Source of the DNA: Herbaspirillum sp. SJZ106
Lineage (GTDB): Bacteria; Pseudomonadota; Gammaproteobacteria; Burkholderiales; Burkholderiaceae_D
Reading direction: 5' to 3'
Assembly (NCBI RefSeq): GCF_006715495.1
Contig: NZ_VFNI01000001.1
Location: forward strand, 992,001-1,056,000
Length of the DNA: 64,000 nt
The first letter of the stretch is position 1. Every line of letters begins with the position of its first letter. Positions 56,739 to 64,000 of this stretch are shown piece after piece. The notes beneath the pieces were generated by a model. It did not search any database, was not told the origin of the DNA, and saw nothing but the letters and a program-made list of their open reading frames with translations. The translations under genes were made by a program, and so were the position numbers.

Positions 56739-58487
56739 ATGAGGAAAGTATGGGCGGCCGCATCACGGCCGCAGCGTCATTTGCGCCGCCTGTGGCTGCA
56801 ATACGGGATCCTGTGGACGGGAGCGGTGGTCACCGGCCTGGTGGCGGTGATGTATGCGCGCCTGATCGATCTCGGCTTCGAACTGTTCCAGGGCATGCAA
56901 AGCCGCCACCACTGGCTGCCGCTGCTGCTGACGCCGGCCATGGGCGCGCTGTGCGTCTGGCTCACGCGCAAGTATTTCCCGGGCTCGGAAGGCAGCGGCA
57001 TCCCGCAGGTGATCGCCTCCCTGGCCGAGCAGGGCGAGCACACGTCCAAGCTGGCGCAAAAACTGCTGACCGTGCGCATCGTGCTGGGCAAGATCGGCAT
57101 TTCTTTCCTCGGCATCCTCTCCGGTTTCACCATCGGCCGCGAAGGCCCGACGGTGCAGGTGGGGGCGGCGCTGATGTACAACATGCGCCGCTTCTACCCG
57201 CGCCCGAGCGCCATCCTGGAAAAGCGCCTGATCCTGGCCGGCGCCGCAGCGGGCTTGGCGGCCGCCTTCAATACCCCGCTGGCAGGCATCGTGTTCGCCA
57301 TCGAGGAACTCTCGCGCAGCTTCGAGCAGCGCGCCAGCGGCGTGGTGATCACCACCATCATCTTTGCCGGCGTGGTGGCCCTGGGCCTGACCGGCAACTA
57401 CACCTATTTCGGCACCATCACCACCGGCGTCGACAGCGCGCGCGAGGTGATCGTGGCGGTGATCCTGTGCGGACTGCTCATGGGCGGGGCCGGCGGTTGC
57501 TTCTGCTGGCTGCTGCTCAATACGCCGAAATGGATTCCGGCGCCGCTGCTGCACATGCGCACGCAGCGCCCGGTGGTTTTCGGCGCGCTGTGCGGCCTGC
57601 TGGTGGCGGTCATCGGCGTGGCCGCGGGCGGCGCTACTTTCGGCAGCGGCTATGTCGAAGCCAAGGGGCTGCTCACCGGGCAGCAGGAACTGTCGGGCAT
57701 TTATCCGCTGGCCAAGATGGCGTCGATGGTCGGCTCCTACCTGCCGGGCACCCCCGGCGGCATTTTCGCGCCATCGCTGTCCATCGGCGCCGGGTTCGGC
57801 AACCTGCTGCACATGCTGTTCGGCGACATTTCCTTGCCGGTGCTGATCGCGCTGGCCATGGTCGGCTATCTGGCGGCGGTGACGCAGTCGCCGATCACTT
57901 CCTTTGTGATCGTGATGGAAATGATCAACGGCCACGCGTTGGTGATCTCCCTGATGGCCACCGCCTTGCTGGCCAGCCGCGTATCGCGCTTCTTCGCGCC
58001 GCCGTTGTATGAGGCGCTGTCGGAGCGTTACTCCCATAAGCCCCACAATGTTGTGCCGGCGCCCACGTCGGTAGCCGAGCCGGTATCTGTCCCGGCGGTT
58101 GTGCCGGAAGCGGAAGTACCTGCGCAGCAGGCTGCAGGTCCCGTACCCGTTGTACTGCAAAGCGAGGAACCGGACGTGCAATTGGCAGCGGCAGGGGCAG
58201 CGGCAGCGCAGGCCGAACCGCAAGCGCAAATCCCATCGCAAACGCCGGTTGCCGGCGCTTCTGAGCCATCCTCAAGCGCCGATAAAAAAGTCGCGCCCGG
58301 CAAGCCGACGCAAAAGCGCAAGCTGCAGGAGGCAAAAACAGAGCAACCATCCGCGGCGGTTGTGCCGGCAGCGCCGTCGGCCCGCGCTGCCGATGCGCAC
58401 GTCGCGCCCCCGGAGGAAGCCGGCCCGCCGTCGCCCAGGGCATCCAGGAAGGTCTATCGCCAGGGCGACCTGTTCGACGAGATGTGA
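56739..58487 (+). CDS. ClC-type chloride channel/transporter with long C-terminal tail
   Basis: Membrane protein of 582 residues. The ClC core (about 20-430) has GSGIPQV (anion site), GREGPTVQVG (with the gating glutamate), FAIEELSRSF (with the internal proton-path glutamate) and GGIFAPSLSIG, so Cl-/H+ exchange rather than a passive channel is likely. The last about 150 residues are rich in Pro, Ala, Val, Glu and Gln with a Lys cluster (KPTQKRKLQEAK) and end in RKVYRQGDLFDEM. There are no CBS domains. The start at 56739 was chosen over a longer frame that lacks a ribosome site. Confidence 0.92.
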   Translation: MRKVWAAASRPQRHLRRLWLQYGILWTGAVVTGLVAVMYARLIDLGFELFQGMQSRHHWLPLLLTPAMGALCVWLTRKYFPGSEGSGIPQVIASLAEQGEHTSKLAQKLLTVRIVLGKIGISFLGILSGFTIGREGPTVQVGAALMYNMRRFYPRPSAILEKRLILAGAAAGLAAAFNTPLAGIVFAIEELSRSFEQRASGVVITTIIFAGVVALGLTGNYTYFGTITTGVDSAREVIVAVILCGLLMGGAGGCFCWLLLNTPKWIPAPLLHMRTQRPVVFGALCGLLVAVIGVAAGGATFGSGYVEAKGLLTGQQELSGIYPLAKMASMVGSYLPGTPGGIFAPSLSIGAGFGNLLHMLFGDISLPVLIALAMVGYLAAVTQSPITSFVIVMEMINGHALVISLMATALLASRVSRFFAPPLYEALSERYSHKPHNVVPAPTSVAEPVSVPAVVPEAEVPAQQAAGPVPVVLQSEEPDVQLAAAGAAAAQAEPQAQIPSQTPVAGASEPSSSADKKVAPGKPTQKRKLQEAKTEQPSAAVVPAAPSARAADAHVAPPEEAGPPSPRASRKVYRQGDLFDEM

Positions 58488-58524
58488 CGGGAGCGGCGGC
58501 AGCCAGCCACCAGCCGCCCAATGA

Positions 58525-58558
58525 AAAACGGCCGGGTCTGTACAGACCCGGCCGTTTT
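58525..58558. terminator. Perfectly palindromic bidirectional terminator
   Basis: The 34 bases read the same on both strands: AAAACGGCCGGGTCTG followed by TA and its complement, closing with TTTT. It lies between the convergent ClC and cheA genes and can stop both. Confidence 0.88.
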
Positions 58559-58587
58559 GTTTGGCGCCGCCAAGGCGTGATCGGCCG

Positions 58588-60429
58588 TCAGACCTGCGCC
58601 ACCGCCGAACGCTCGGTGTCGTTGCAGCCGTCCAGCAGGAAGGACAGGCCCACCACCAGCACCAGTTCGCCCTCGGCCGAGCGGGCCGTGCCGGTGATGC
58701 CGCTGGTGTGGATCGCCGTCAGCGGCTTGATCACTAGGTCGGCCGTGCCTTCCACCGATTGCACGCTGAGAATGTAAGGATGGGGCACCGCCATGACCAC
58801 GCCCACGCGCTCGTTGCCCGGTTCGTAGCCCAGCACGCCGGCCAGCGAATGCACCGGCAGCGGGCGGCCCTGGTCGCGCATGACCGGCGCGCCGCCGACT
58901 TCGTCGAAGGTTTCCGGCAACTCGACCACGCGTTCCACCACCGCCATCGGCAGCGCCAGCGGCGCGCCGGCGCAGCGCACCAGCATGGTCGGGATGATCG
59001 ACAGTTCGATCGGCAGGCGGATCGAGAACTTGGTGCCCTTGCCGATGGTGGAGTCGATGCGGATGGTGCCGCGATGCTTTTCCACCGCGGTCTTGACCAC
59101 GTCCATGCCGACCCCGCGGCCGGACACGCTGGACGCCACTTCCTTGGTTGAGAAGCCGGGCAGGAACACCAGTTGCAGCGCCTCGTCGGTGGTCAGCGCC
59201 TGGTGCTCGGTGATCAGGCCTTTGGCCAGCGCCTTGTTGCGCAGCATTTCGGGATCCATGCCCTTGCCGTCGTCGAACACTTCGATCATGACGCTGCTGC
59301 CGGCCTGCCAGGCGTGCAGCGAGATGGTCGACTTGCTCGGCTTGCCGGCGGCGGCGCGATCGACTTCGATGCCGTGGTCCAGCGAATTGCGCAGCATGTG
59401 CACCAGCGGGTCGTAGAGGCTGTCCACCACCACGCGGTCGACTTCGGTTTCGGCGCCGGTAATGACCAGGTCGACATCCTTGCCGAGGTCCTTGGCCAGT
59501 TCGCGCACCAGGCGCGGGAATTTCTGGAACAGGCGGCCGACCGGCTGCATGCGGGTCGACAGCGTGGCGCGCTGCAGCTCGCTGGAGTAGCGCGAGGCGC
59601 GGCCCAGCGTCTCGGCCAGCGTCGACATCAAGGCGGCGGCGGTGCCTTCGAACTTGAATTGCTGCAGCTTTTCCAGCAGCACGGCGGCCTGGTTGGCCGC
59701 CTGCACCGATTCGCCCGCCACTTCCAGCAGCGCATCCAGCTTGCCGGCATCGATACGGATGCTTTCTTCCTTGGCGTTGTCCGAGGCGCGGCGGTTGGGT
59801 TGTTGGGCCGGCGCCGCCGCGGCAGTCCGGGGCTCGTCGCCGGCTCCGGCTGCCGGCGCTGCGGCCGGGGAGTTGCCGGCCGGCGTGCTGCCAGGGGCGC
59901 CGGTCACGGCCTGGTACATCGATTCCCAATCCAGCTGGCCGTCTTTCATGACGCTGGCCCCGGCGCCGCCGGTGGAGGCCGATGCAGGCGCAGACGCAGG
60001 GGGTGTGACGGGCGCGGCGGCAGCGGCGACAGGGGCGCTGCCCTTGCCTTCGATGGCTTGGGTCAGGATGCCTTCGAGGTCCGACGGCATCGATGCCAGG
60101 CTGTCGGGCGCGGCGCCGTTGGACAGTTCGTTCAACTGGTCGGCCACGAAGCCGCTGGCTTGCAGCGCGGCTTCGATCGCCAGCGGCGTGACCGGCGCCT
60201 TGCCGGTGCGCAGCGCGTCGAACAGGTTTTCCGTGAGATGGCAGGCCGACACCATGGCGGGCAGGTTGACGAACCCGGCCCCGCCTTTGATGGTATGGAA
60301 TGCGCGGAAAACCGCGTTGAGGATTTCCAGATCGTCAGGATGCCGTTCGAGCGTCAGCAGATGCTCTTCCACGTTGGAGGCGAGCTCCAACGCTTCAACG
60401 ACAAAGTCCTTGAGCATTTCGTCATCCAT
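58588..60429 (-). CDS. cheA: Chemotaxis histidine kinase CheA, without a visible P2 domain
   Basis: Kinase of 613 residues. P1 has the phospho-His H45 in FRAFHTIKGGAGF; a low-complexity Ala/Pro linker (about 130-220) replaces a recognisable P2 CheY-binding domain; P3 dimerisation helices, P4 ATPase (NSLDHGIEVD, DDGKGMDPE, GRGVGMDVV) and P5 CheW-like domain (about 470-605) follow. It is translated from a start overlapping the cheZ stop. No cheW or cheY is present in the window, so partners must be elsewhere. It may belong to a second chemosensory system rather than to flagellar taxis. Confidence 0.9.
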   Translation of the reverse strand: MDDEMLKDFVVEALELASNVEEHLLTLERHPDDLEILNAVFRAFHTIKGGAGFVNLPAMVSACHLTENLFDALRTGKAPVTPLAIEAALQASGFVADQLNELSNGAAPDSLASMPSDLEGILTQAIEGKGSAPVAAAAAPVTPPASAPASASTGGAGASVMKDGQLDWESMYQAVTGAPGSTPAGNSPAAAPAAGAGDEPRTAAAAPAQQPNRRASDNAKEESIRIDAGKLDALLEVAGESVQAANQAAVLLEKLQQFKFEGTAAALMSTLAETLGRASRYSSELQRATLSTRMQPVGRLFQKFPRLVRELAKDLGKDVDLVITGAETEVDRVVVDSLYDPLVHMLRNSLDHGIEVDRAAAGKPSKSTISLHAWQAGSSVMIEVFDDGKGMDPEMLRNKALAKGLITEHQALTTDEALQLVFLPGFSTKEVASSVSGRGVGMDVVKTAVEKHRGTIRIDSTIGKGTKFSIRLPIELSIIPTMLVRCAGAPLALPMAVVERVVELPETFDEVGGAPVMRDQGRPLPVHSLAGVLGYEPGNERVGVVMAVPHPYILSVQSVEGTADLVIKPLTAIHTSGITGTARSAEGELVLVVGLSFLLDGCNDTERSAVAQV

Positions 60430-61160
60430 TAGAACCCCAGGCTATCGAGTAAATCGTCCACGTCGTTCTGGCCCATGGCGGCGCCGGGAGCGGCGGGGCC
60501 ATTGAGCAGGGAAACCGGTTTTTCCGCTTCGATCTGCGCGCGCACTTCAGGCGGCGCATTGTCGCGCAACAACTGCGCCAGTTCATGTTCGGCGGTGGTG
60601 GTGATGCCGACAATCTTCTTGATCAACTGGCCGGTGATGTCCTGGAAGTCCTGGGCCATCATGATTTCCAGCATGCGGGCTTTTTCGGCTTCGGTCGATT
60701 CCAGCACGGCGGCGGAGAATTTCTGCGAATCGCCGGCCAGTTGCTTGAATTCGTCGATGCTCATCTGGCCCGCATACAGCTTGGCCCAGCGGTCGTTGAT
60801 GTCCTTGGCGTGCTCCTGCAGGCGGTCTTGCGCCGGCATGCCCGAGTCCAGGGCGTTGAGCACCTTGTTGGCTGCCTGTTCGGTCAGGGTGGCGACATGT
60901 TCAAGGCGGCTTTGCGCATCGCCGATCTGGGTAGCCACATCGGTGAGCGAGCGGTCGTAGCCCAATTCGCGCATGGAGTCGTGCAGCAGGCGCACAATGC
61001 CGCCCAGGCGCTCGTACATCGGCTTGTCGGACTGGTCTTCCGCCGCGGCCGGTTGCGCATCGCTTGCGGCGGCGGCAGGGGCCGCGCCGGCAACCGTCGC
61101 GGGCAGCGCCTGGGCGGAAATTTCGTCGAACAATGCTTCCAAATCAACGTCGTCGCTCAT
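60429..61160 (-). CDS. cheZ: CheY-P phosphatase CheZ
   Basis: Protein of 243 residues with the long helical hairpin of CheZ. The catalytic Asp and Gln are in QDFQDITGQLIKKI, and the C-terminal DVDDLLDSLGF is the CheY-docking helix. Residues 20-45 are a variable Ala/Pro-rich stretch. AGGGGG lies upstream of the ATG. It is the first gene of a cheZA pair, with a one-base stop/start overlap. Confidence 0.93.
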   Translation of the reverse strand: MSDDVDLEALFDEISAQALPATVAGAAPAAAASDAQPAAAEDQSDKPMYERLGGIVRLLHDSMRELGYDRSLTDVATQIGDAQSRLEHVATLTEQAANKVLNALDSGMPAQDRLQEHAKDINDRWAKLYAGQMSIDEFKQLAGDSQKFSAAVLESTEAEKARMLEIMMAQDFQDITGQLIKKIVGITTTAEHELAQLLRDNAPPEVRAQIEAEKPVSLLNGPAAPGAAMGQNDVDDLLDSLGF

Positions 61161-61612
61161 GATTTCTGGTTCCCCCTACAAATTTGGTGCACTTCCATGT
61201 TGCCCGCTCCGGCAGATCGAGCGGGTTGTCCCTTGAAGCCGAGCCGCATGCCTGAACCGCCCGGCCCAGTTTGGGGACAGGGTATCCAATGCTTATCGGC
61301 ACCAGCCATCGGAGTCTGAAGGCCGCACAGGCCACGACAGCGATTCGGCAGCATCGTCGGGCGGCACAGGCTGTCGCCGAACCGATCCCACGTTAGCAGA
61401 TGGTTGAGTATAGGACGCGCGCCAGCCGGGTCATCGGCTAAACAGCGAGTGAAATCCCCCATTTGTTCCCGTTTCTCCGGCGCTCCGGGGCCCCTCGACC
61501 CGGCTCAGTCAGCGATATTTTTCCATTCTTTTGCGACGTCGCGTCAGATTTTAACGAGCTTTTTCTTAAAAGCAATCTTTGCCGTGATTTTTATCATGGA
61601 TCGTACCCGACC
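61161..61612. other. Intergenic region upstream of cheZ
   Basis: About 450 bases that must hold the cheZA promoter (minus) and the start of the btuB leader promoter (plus). Short open frames on both strands have no supporting ribosome sites or recognisable proteins. I see no gene or clear repeat here. Confidence 0.5.
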
Positions 61613-61641
61613 TTGTTGCCAGTGGGTATCGCGCTTACAAT
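61613..61641 (+). promoter_or_regulatory. Sigma-70-type promoter of the riboswitch/btuB transcript
   Basis: -35 TTGTTG (61613-61618) and -10 TACAAT (61636-61641) with 17 bases between. Transcription would begin near 61648, just before the riboswitch. Confidence 0.65.
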
Positions 61642-61648
61642 TGCGCGG

Positions 61649-61900
61649 TTTTGGTGCCCGCTGGCGCGTCCGCGTCGGCAGTTAAACGGGAAACACGAAT
61701 GGACGCATATCGGATGCCCGCATCCGTATTGTCGAAAATATAACGTGTGCTGCCCCCGCAACGGTAATCAGGCGCCGGCTCCCGGATGTTGATGCATCAG
61801 GCAACAGGGCCGGCCATCCATCTCCAAGCCACTGTGCTTGCGGCGCGAGCTGCTGCATGGGAAGGCACGATGGCGCAGCCTGAAGCCCGGATACCGGCCA
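61649..61900 (+). ncRNA. Cobalamin riboswitch (adenosylcobalamin-type leader)
   Basis: Ordered landmarks of the B12 element: GGTGCCCG early in the leader, TTAAACGGGAA, GCTGCCCCCGCAACGGTAA (61752-61770), AGCCACTG, TGGGAAGGCACGATG and the B12 box AGCCCGGATACCGGCC (61884-61899). Binding of cobalamin should reduce expression of the receptor downstream. The leader continues about 85 bases beyond the B12 box to the ATG at 61985. Confidence 0.93.
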
Positions 61901-61984
61901 AGACAGGGGGAGACCGCCCAGCGGCTTCCATGGAATCCGGCTTGCGGGGAGGCAGGCCGGAGAATTCTTATTCAGATACCCTTC

Positions 61985-63979
61985 ATGAAGCGATACCAAT
62001 CCAATCCGCGCCGCACGGCCGGCCAACCGGCCGCCATGCGCGCCGCCGTTTCATTCACCCTGTCCGCGTTGGCCGCATGGAGCTACACCCCGGCGCATGC
62101 CCAGGCCAGCGCCAATGCCGCCGCCGACGGCGCATTGGCGCCGGTGGTCGTGTCGGCTTCGCGTTTCCCGAACGACCCGGCATTTCCGCCGGTGGCCGCC
62201 ACCGTCATCACCGCCGAGCAGATCCGCGAAGCCGGCATCGACAATGCCAATGAGGCGATCCGCAAGCTGGGTGGCGTCTATGGTCGCCAGAGCTCGGCCG
62301 GTCCTAACGACTTTCCACTGGACTTGCGCGGCTTCGGCAGCAACGGCGACCAGAACATGGTGGTGCTGGTGGATGGCGTGCGCATTTCCGAGAATGAATT
62401 GACCACGCCGCTGCTGTCCTCGATTCCGATTGAAACCATCGAACGCATCGAAATCGTGCGCGGCGGCAGCAGCGTGCTGTACGGCAGCGGCGCCACCGGC
62501 GGCACCATCCAGATCATCACCAAGCGCCCGCAGGCCAATGCCGGACATGGCTCCGTCGTCGCCGAAGTCGGCACCGACGGCCAGCGCGCCGGGCGCGCCT
62601 TTGTTGCACGCGGCTGGGACAACATGTCGATCGACGCCAGCTACGCCAAGGCGCATAACGATGGCTGGCGCGACAACACCAAGTCCAACCAGGAGAATTT
62701 CAGCACCACGGTGCAATGGTTCGCCAGCGATTGGCGTTTCGGCTTGCGCGCCAATATCGCGCGTGCCGATTACGGCCTGGCTGGCGGGCTCTCGCTGGCG
62801 CAGTTCAACGCCAACCCGCGCCAGGCGAAAACGCCGTTCGATTACGGTTCGTATGACAACGACAGCATTACCGCTTTCCTGGAGCGCCGTTTCGGCGCCT
62901 TCGATGTCGCCGCTGAACTGTCGCACCGCGAGAAGATCGCGCGCGCCAATTACGCCAGTACGGCCACCACGTTGCAGACCAATGTGCGCAACACGCAATT
63001 TTCGCCGCGCATCCGCCACGTGCTGGAAGCCGGGCCGATCAAGAACGAACTGATTGCCGGGATCGATCTTGCCGAGTGGAACCTCAATACCGTCGCTTCT
63101 TATGGCAATAGCGATGCCGCCCAGCGCTCCAAGGCGTTTTACCTGCGCGACGAGATCGAATTCGACAAGAATGCCCGCATCGCCGCAGGGGTGCGCCGCG
63201 AGATTTTCACGCAAAGCAGCGTATCGGGCGTCTACGGGATGAATAGCGGCGTCAACGCCTGGGACTTGCAGGCCAGCTATGCATTGGTGCCATCGCTGCG
63301 CGCCTTCGCCAAGACCGGGCAGAGTTACCGCCTGGCGACGGCCGATGAGAACGGATTCAACGGCCTGCCGACTGGCCAGATCCTCAAGCCGCAGGTGTCG
63401 CATGACCTGGAGATCGGTGCGACCTGGGGCTCGGTGGATCGGCAACTGACCGCCAAGTGGTTCCGCCACCGCGTGCGTGACGAGATCTATTACGACCCGA
63501 CCGGCGGCGCCTTCGGCTTTGGGGCCAATTCCAACCTCGATCCCACCAAGCATCAAGGCGTGGAACTTGAGGGCAAGTTGCGCGTGACCGAGGCCGTCAC
63601 CGTCAGTGCCACTTACCAGCACGTCGAAGCCAAGTTCACTGAAGGCGTGAATGCCGGCAAGGAATTGGCGCTGGTGCCACGCAACATGCTGTCCACGCGG
63701 GTCAACTGGAAGTCTGGAAGCCAGAGCGCCGACGCTGGCTTGCGCTGGGTCGACAGCCAGCGCTACGGCAGCGACTTTTCCAATACTTGCGCGGCGCGCA
63801 TACCGTCCTACACCACCTTGGACGCGCGTTATGCAATCCGGGTGAATGCCTGGGAGTTCGCACTGACCGGCACCAACCTGGCCGGCCGCGATTACTACTC
63901 GCAGGCTTTCTCCTGCCAAGGCAGCATTTATCCAGAAAATGGCCGGGCGGTAAAATTCACCGCCCGTTACGACTTCTGA
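61985..63979 (+). CDS. btuB: TonB-dependent vitamin B12 receptor, BtuB-like
   Basis: Outer-membrane receptor of 664 residues with a signal peptide (cleavage near PAHAQA), TonB box region (ALAPVVVSASR), plug domain (about 50-165; EAIRKLGGVYGRQ, LRGFGSNGDQNMVVLVDG, GSGATGGTIQIITKR) and a C-terminal barrel ending in Phe (ARYDF). The riboswitch upstream, not the sequence alone, is what points to cobalamin or cobinamide as ligand. The nearest GGAG is 22 bases before the ATG, so initiation looks weak or structured, as expected for riboswitch control of translation. No cobalamin genes follow within the window. Confidence 0.93.
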   Translation: MKRYQSNPRRTAGQPAAMRAAVSFTLSALAAWSYTPAHAQASANAAADGALAPVVVSASRFPNDPAFPPVAATVITAEQIREAGIDNANEAIRKLGGVYGRQSSAGPNDFPLDLRGFGSNGDQNMVVLVDGVRISENELTTPLLSSIPIETIERIEIVRGGSSVLYGSGATGGTIQIITKRPQANAGHGSVVAEVGTDGQRAGRAFVARGWDNMSIDASYAKAHNDGWRDNTKSNQENFSTTVQWFASDWRFGLRANIARADYGLAGGLSLAQFNANPRQAKTPFDYGSYDNDSITAFLERRFGAFDVAAELSHREKIARANYASTATTLQTNVRNTQFSPRIRHVLEAGPIKNELIAGIDLAEWNLNTVASYGNSDAAQRSKAFYLRDEIEFDKNARIAAGVRREIFTQSSVSGVYGMNSGVNAWDLQASYALVPSLRAFAKTGQSYRLATADENGFNGLPTGQILKPQVSHDLEIGATWGSVDRQLTAKWFRHRVRDEIYYDPTGGAFGFGANSNLDPTKHQGVELEGKLRVTEAVTVSATYQHVEAKFTEGVNAGKELALVPRNMLSTRVNWKSGSQSADAGLRWVDSQRYGSDFSNTCAARIPSYTTLDARYAIRVNAWEFALTGTNLAGRDYYSQAFSCQGSIYPENGRAVKFTARYDF

Positions 63980-64000
63980 TGATGCACTCCTGACCGCTAT

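Overview
The window is a GC-rich chromosomal segment from a betaproteobacterium, most likely Herbaspirillum or a close relative in the Oxalobacteraceae. The grounds are the glnA-ntrB-ntrC cluster, a PrpR-controlled methylcitrate cluster, Neisseria/Burkholderia-type porin and MipA proteins, an APS-type assimilatory sulfate pathway and generally Burkholderiales-like proteins. The genus call is inference. I see no rRNA, tRNA, CRISPR array, insertion sequence or phage gene.

Layout. 1-1431: end of a methyl-accepting chemotaxis protein. 1537-5942 (minus): sugar-diacid module with FCD/GntR regulator, 5-dehydro-4-deoxyglucarate dehydratase, enolase-superfamily dehydratase and MFS permease. 6164-12664 (plus): complete isc iron-sulfur operon (iscR-S-U-A, hscB, hscA, fdx, iscX) under an IscR-box promoter, with a LysE-type exporter inserted between hscB and hscA. 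12695-15587 (minus): exported DUF1800/DUF1501 pair. 15790-21208 (minus): chaperone-usher pilus operon with three DUF1120-type subunits. 21438-24286 (plus, divergent): REC with a degenerate EAL domain, a NarL/BvgA-type regulator and a REC-Hpt protein, with no histidine kinase in view. 24382-30083: rhodanese, then glnA behind NtrC-like sites and a sigma-54 promoter, a small secreted protein, ntrB and ntrC. 30258-38720: MHS-type permease, prpR, then prpB-prpC-lipoprotein-prpE behind a consensus sigma-54 promoter. 38873-42465: porin, GNAT, unknown small protein, exonuclease III, MipA. 42466-49287: REP-like repeats, pepA, lptF-lptG, CbiX-type chelatase, a 760-bp composite inverted repeat, csaA and uroporphyrinogen methyltransferase. 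49337-56647: sulfate assimilation operon (tauE-cysI-DUF934-cysH-cysD-cysN, running on to the SUMT gene) divergent from cysB. 56739-61160: ClC-type chloride transporter, then cheA and cheZ. 61613-63979: promoter, cobalamin riboswitch and a BtuB-type TonB-dependent receptor.

How the parts work together. Sulfate is activated by CysDN, reduced as APS by CysH and then by the siroheme enzyme CysI; the methyltransferase and the CbiX-type chelatase can serve siroheme synthesis. Propionate enters through PrpE, PrpC and PrpB, but no methylcitrate dehydratase is present here. NtrBC is next to its target glnA. The likeliest site of new biology is the pilus operon with its divergent, kinase-less phosphorelay. 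The two inverted copies of a hairpin element at 47262-48020, with apparent compensatory base changes, come second.
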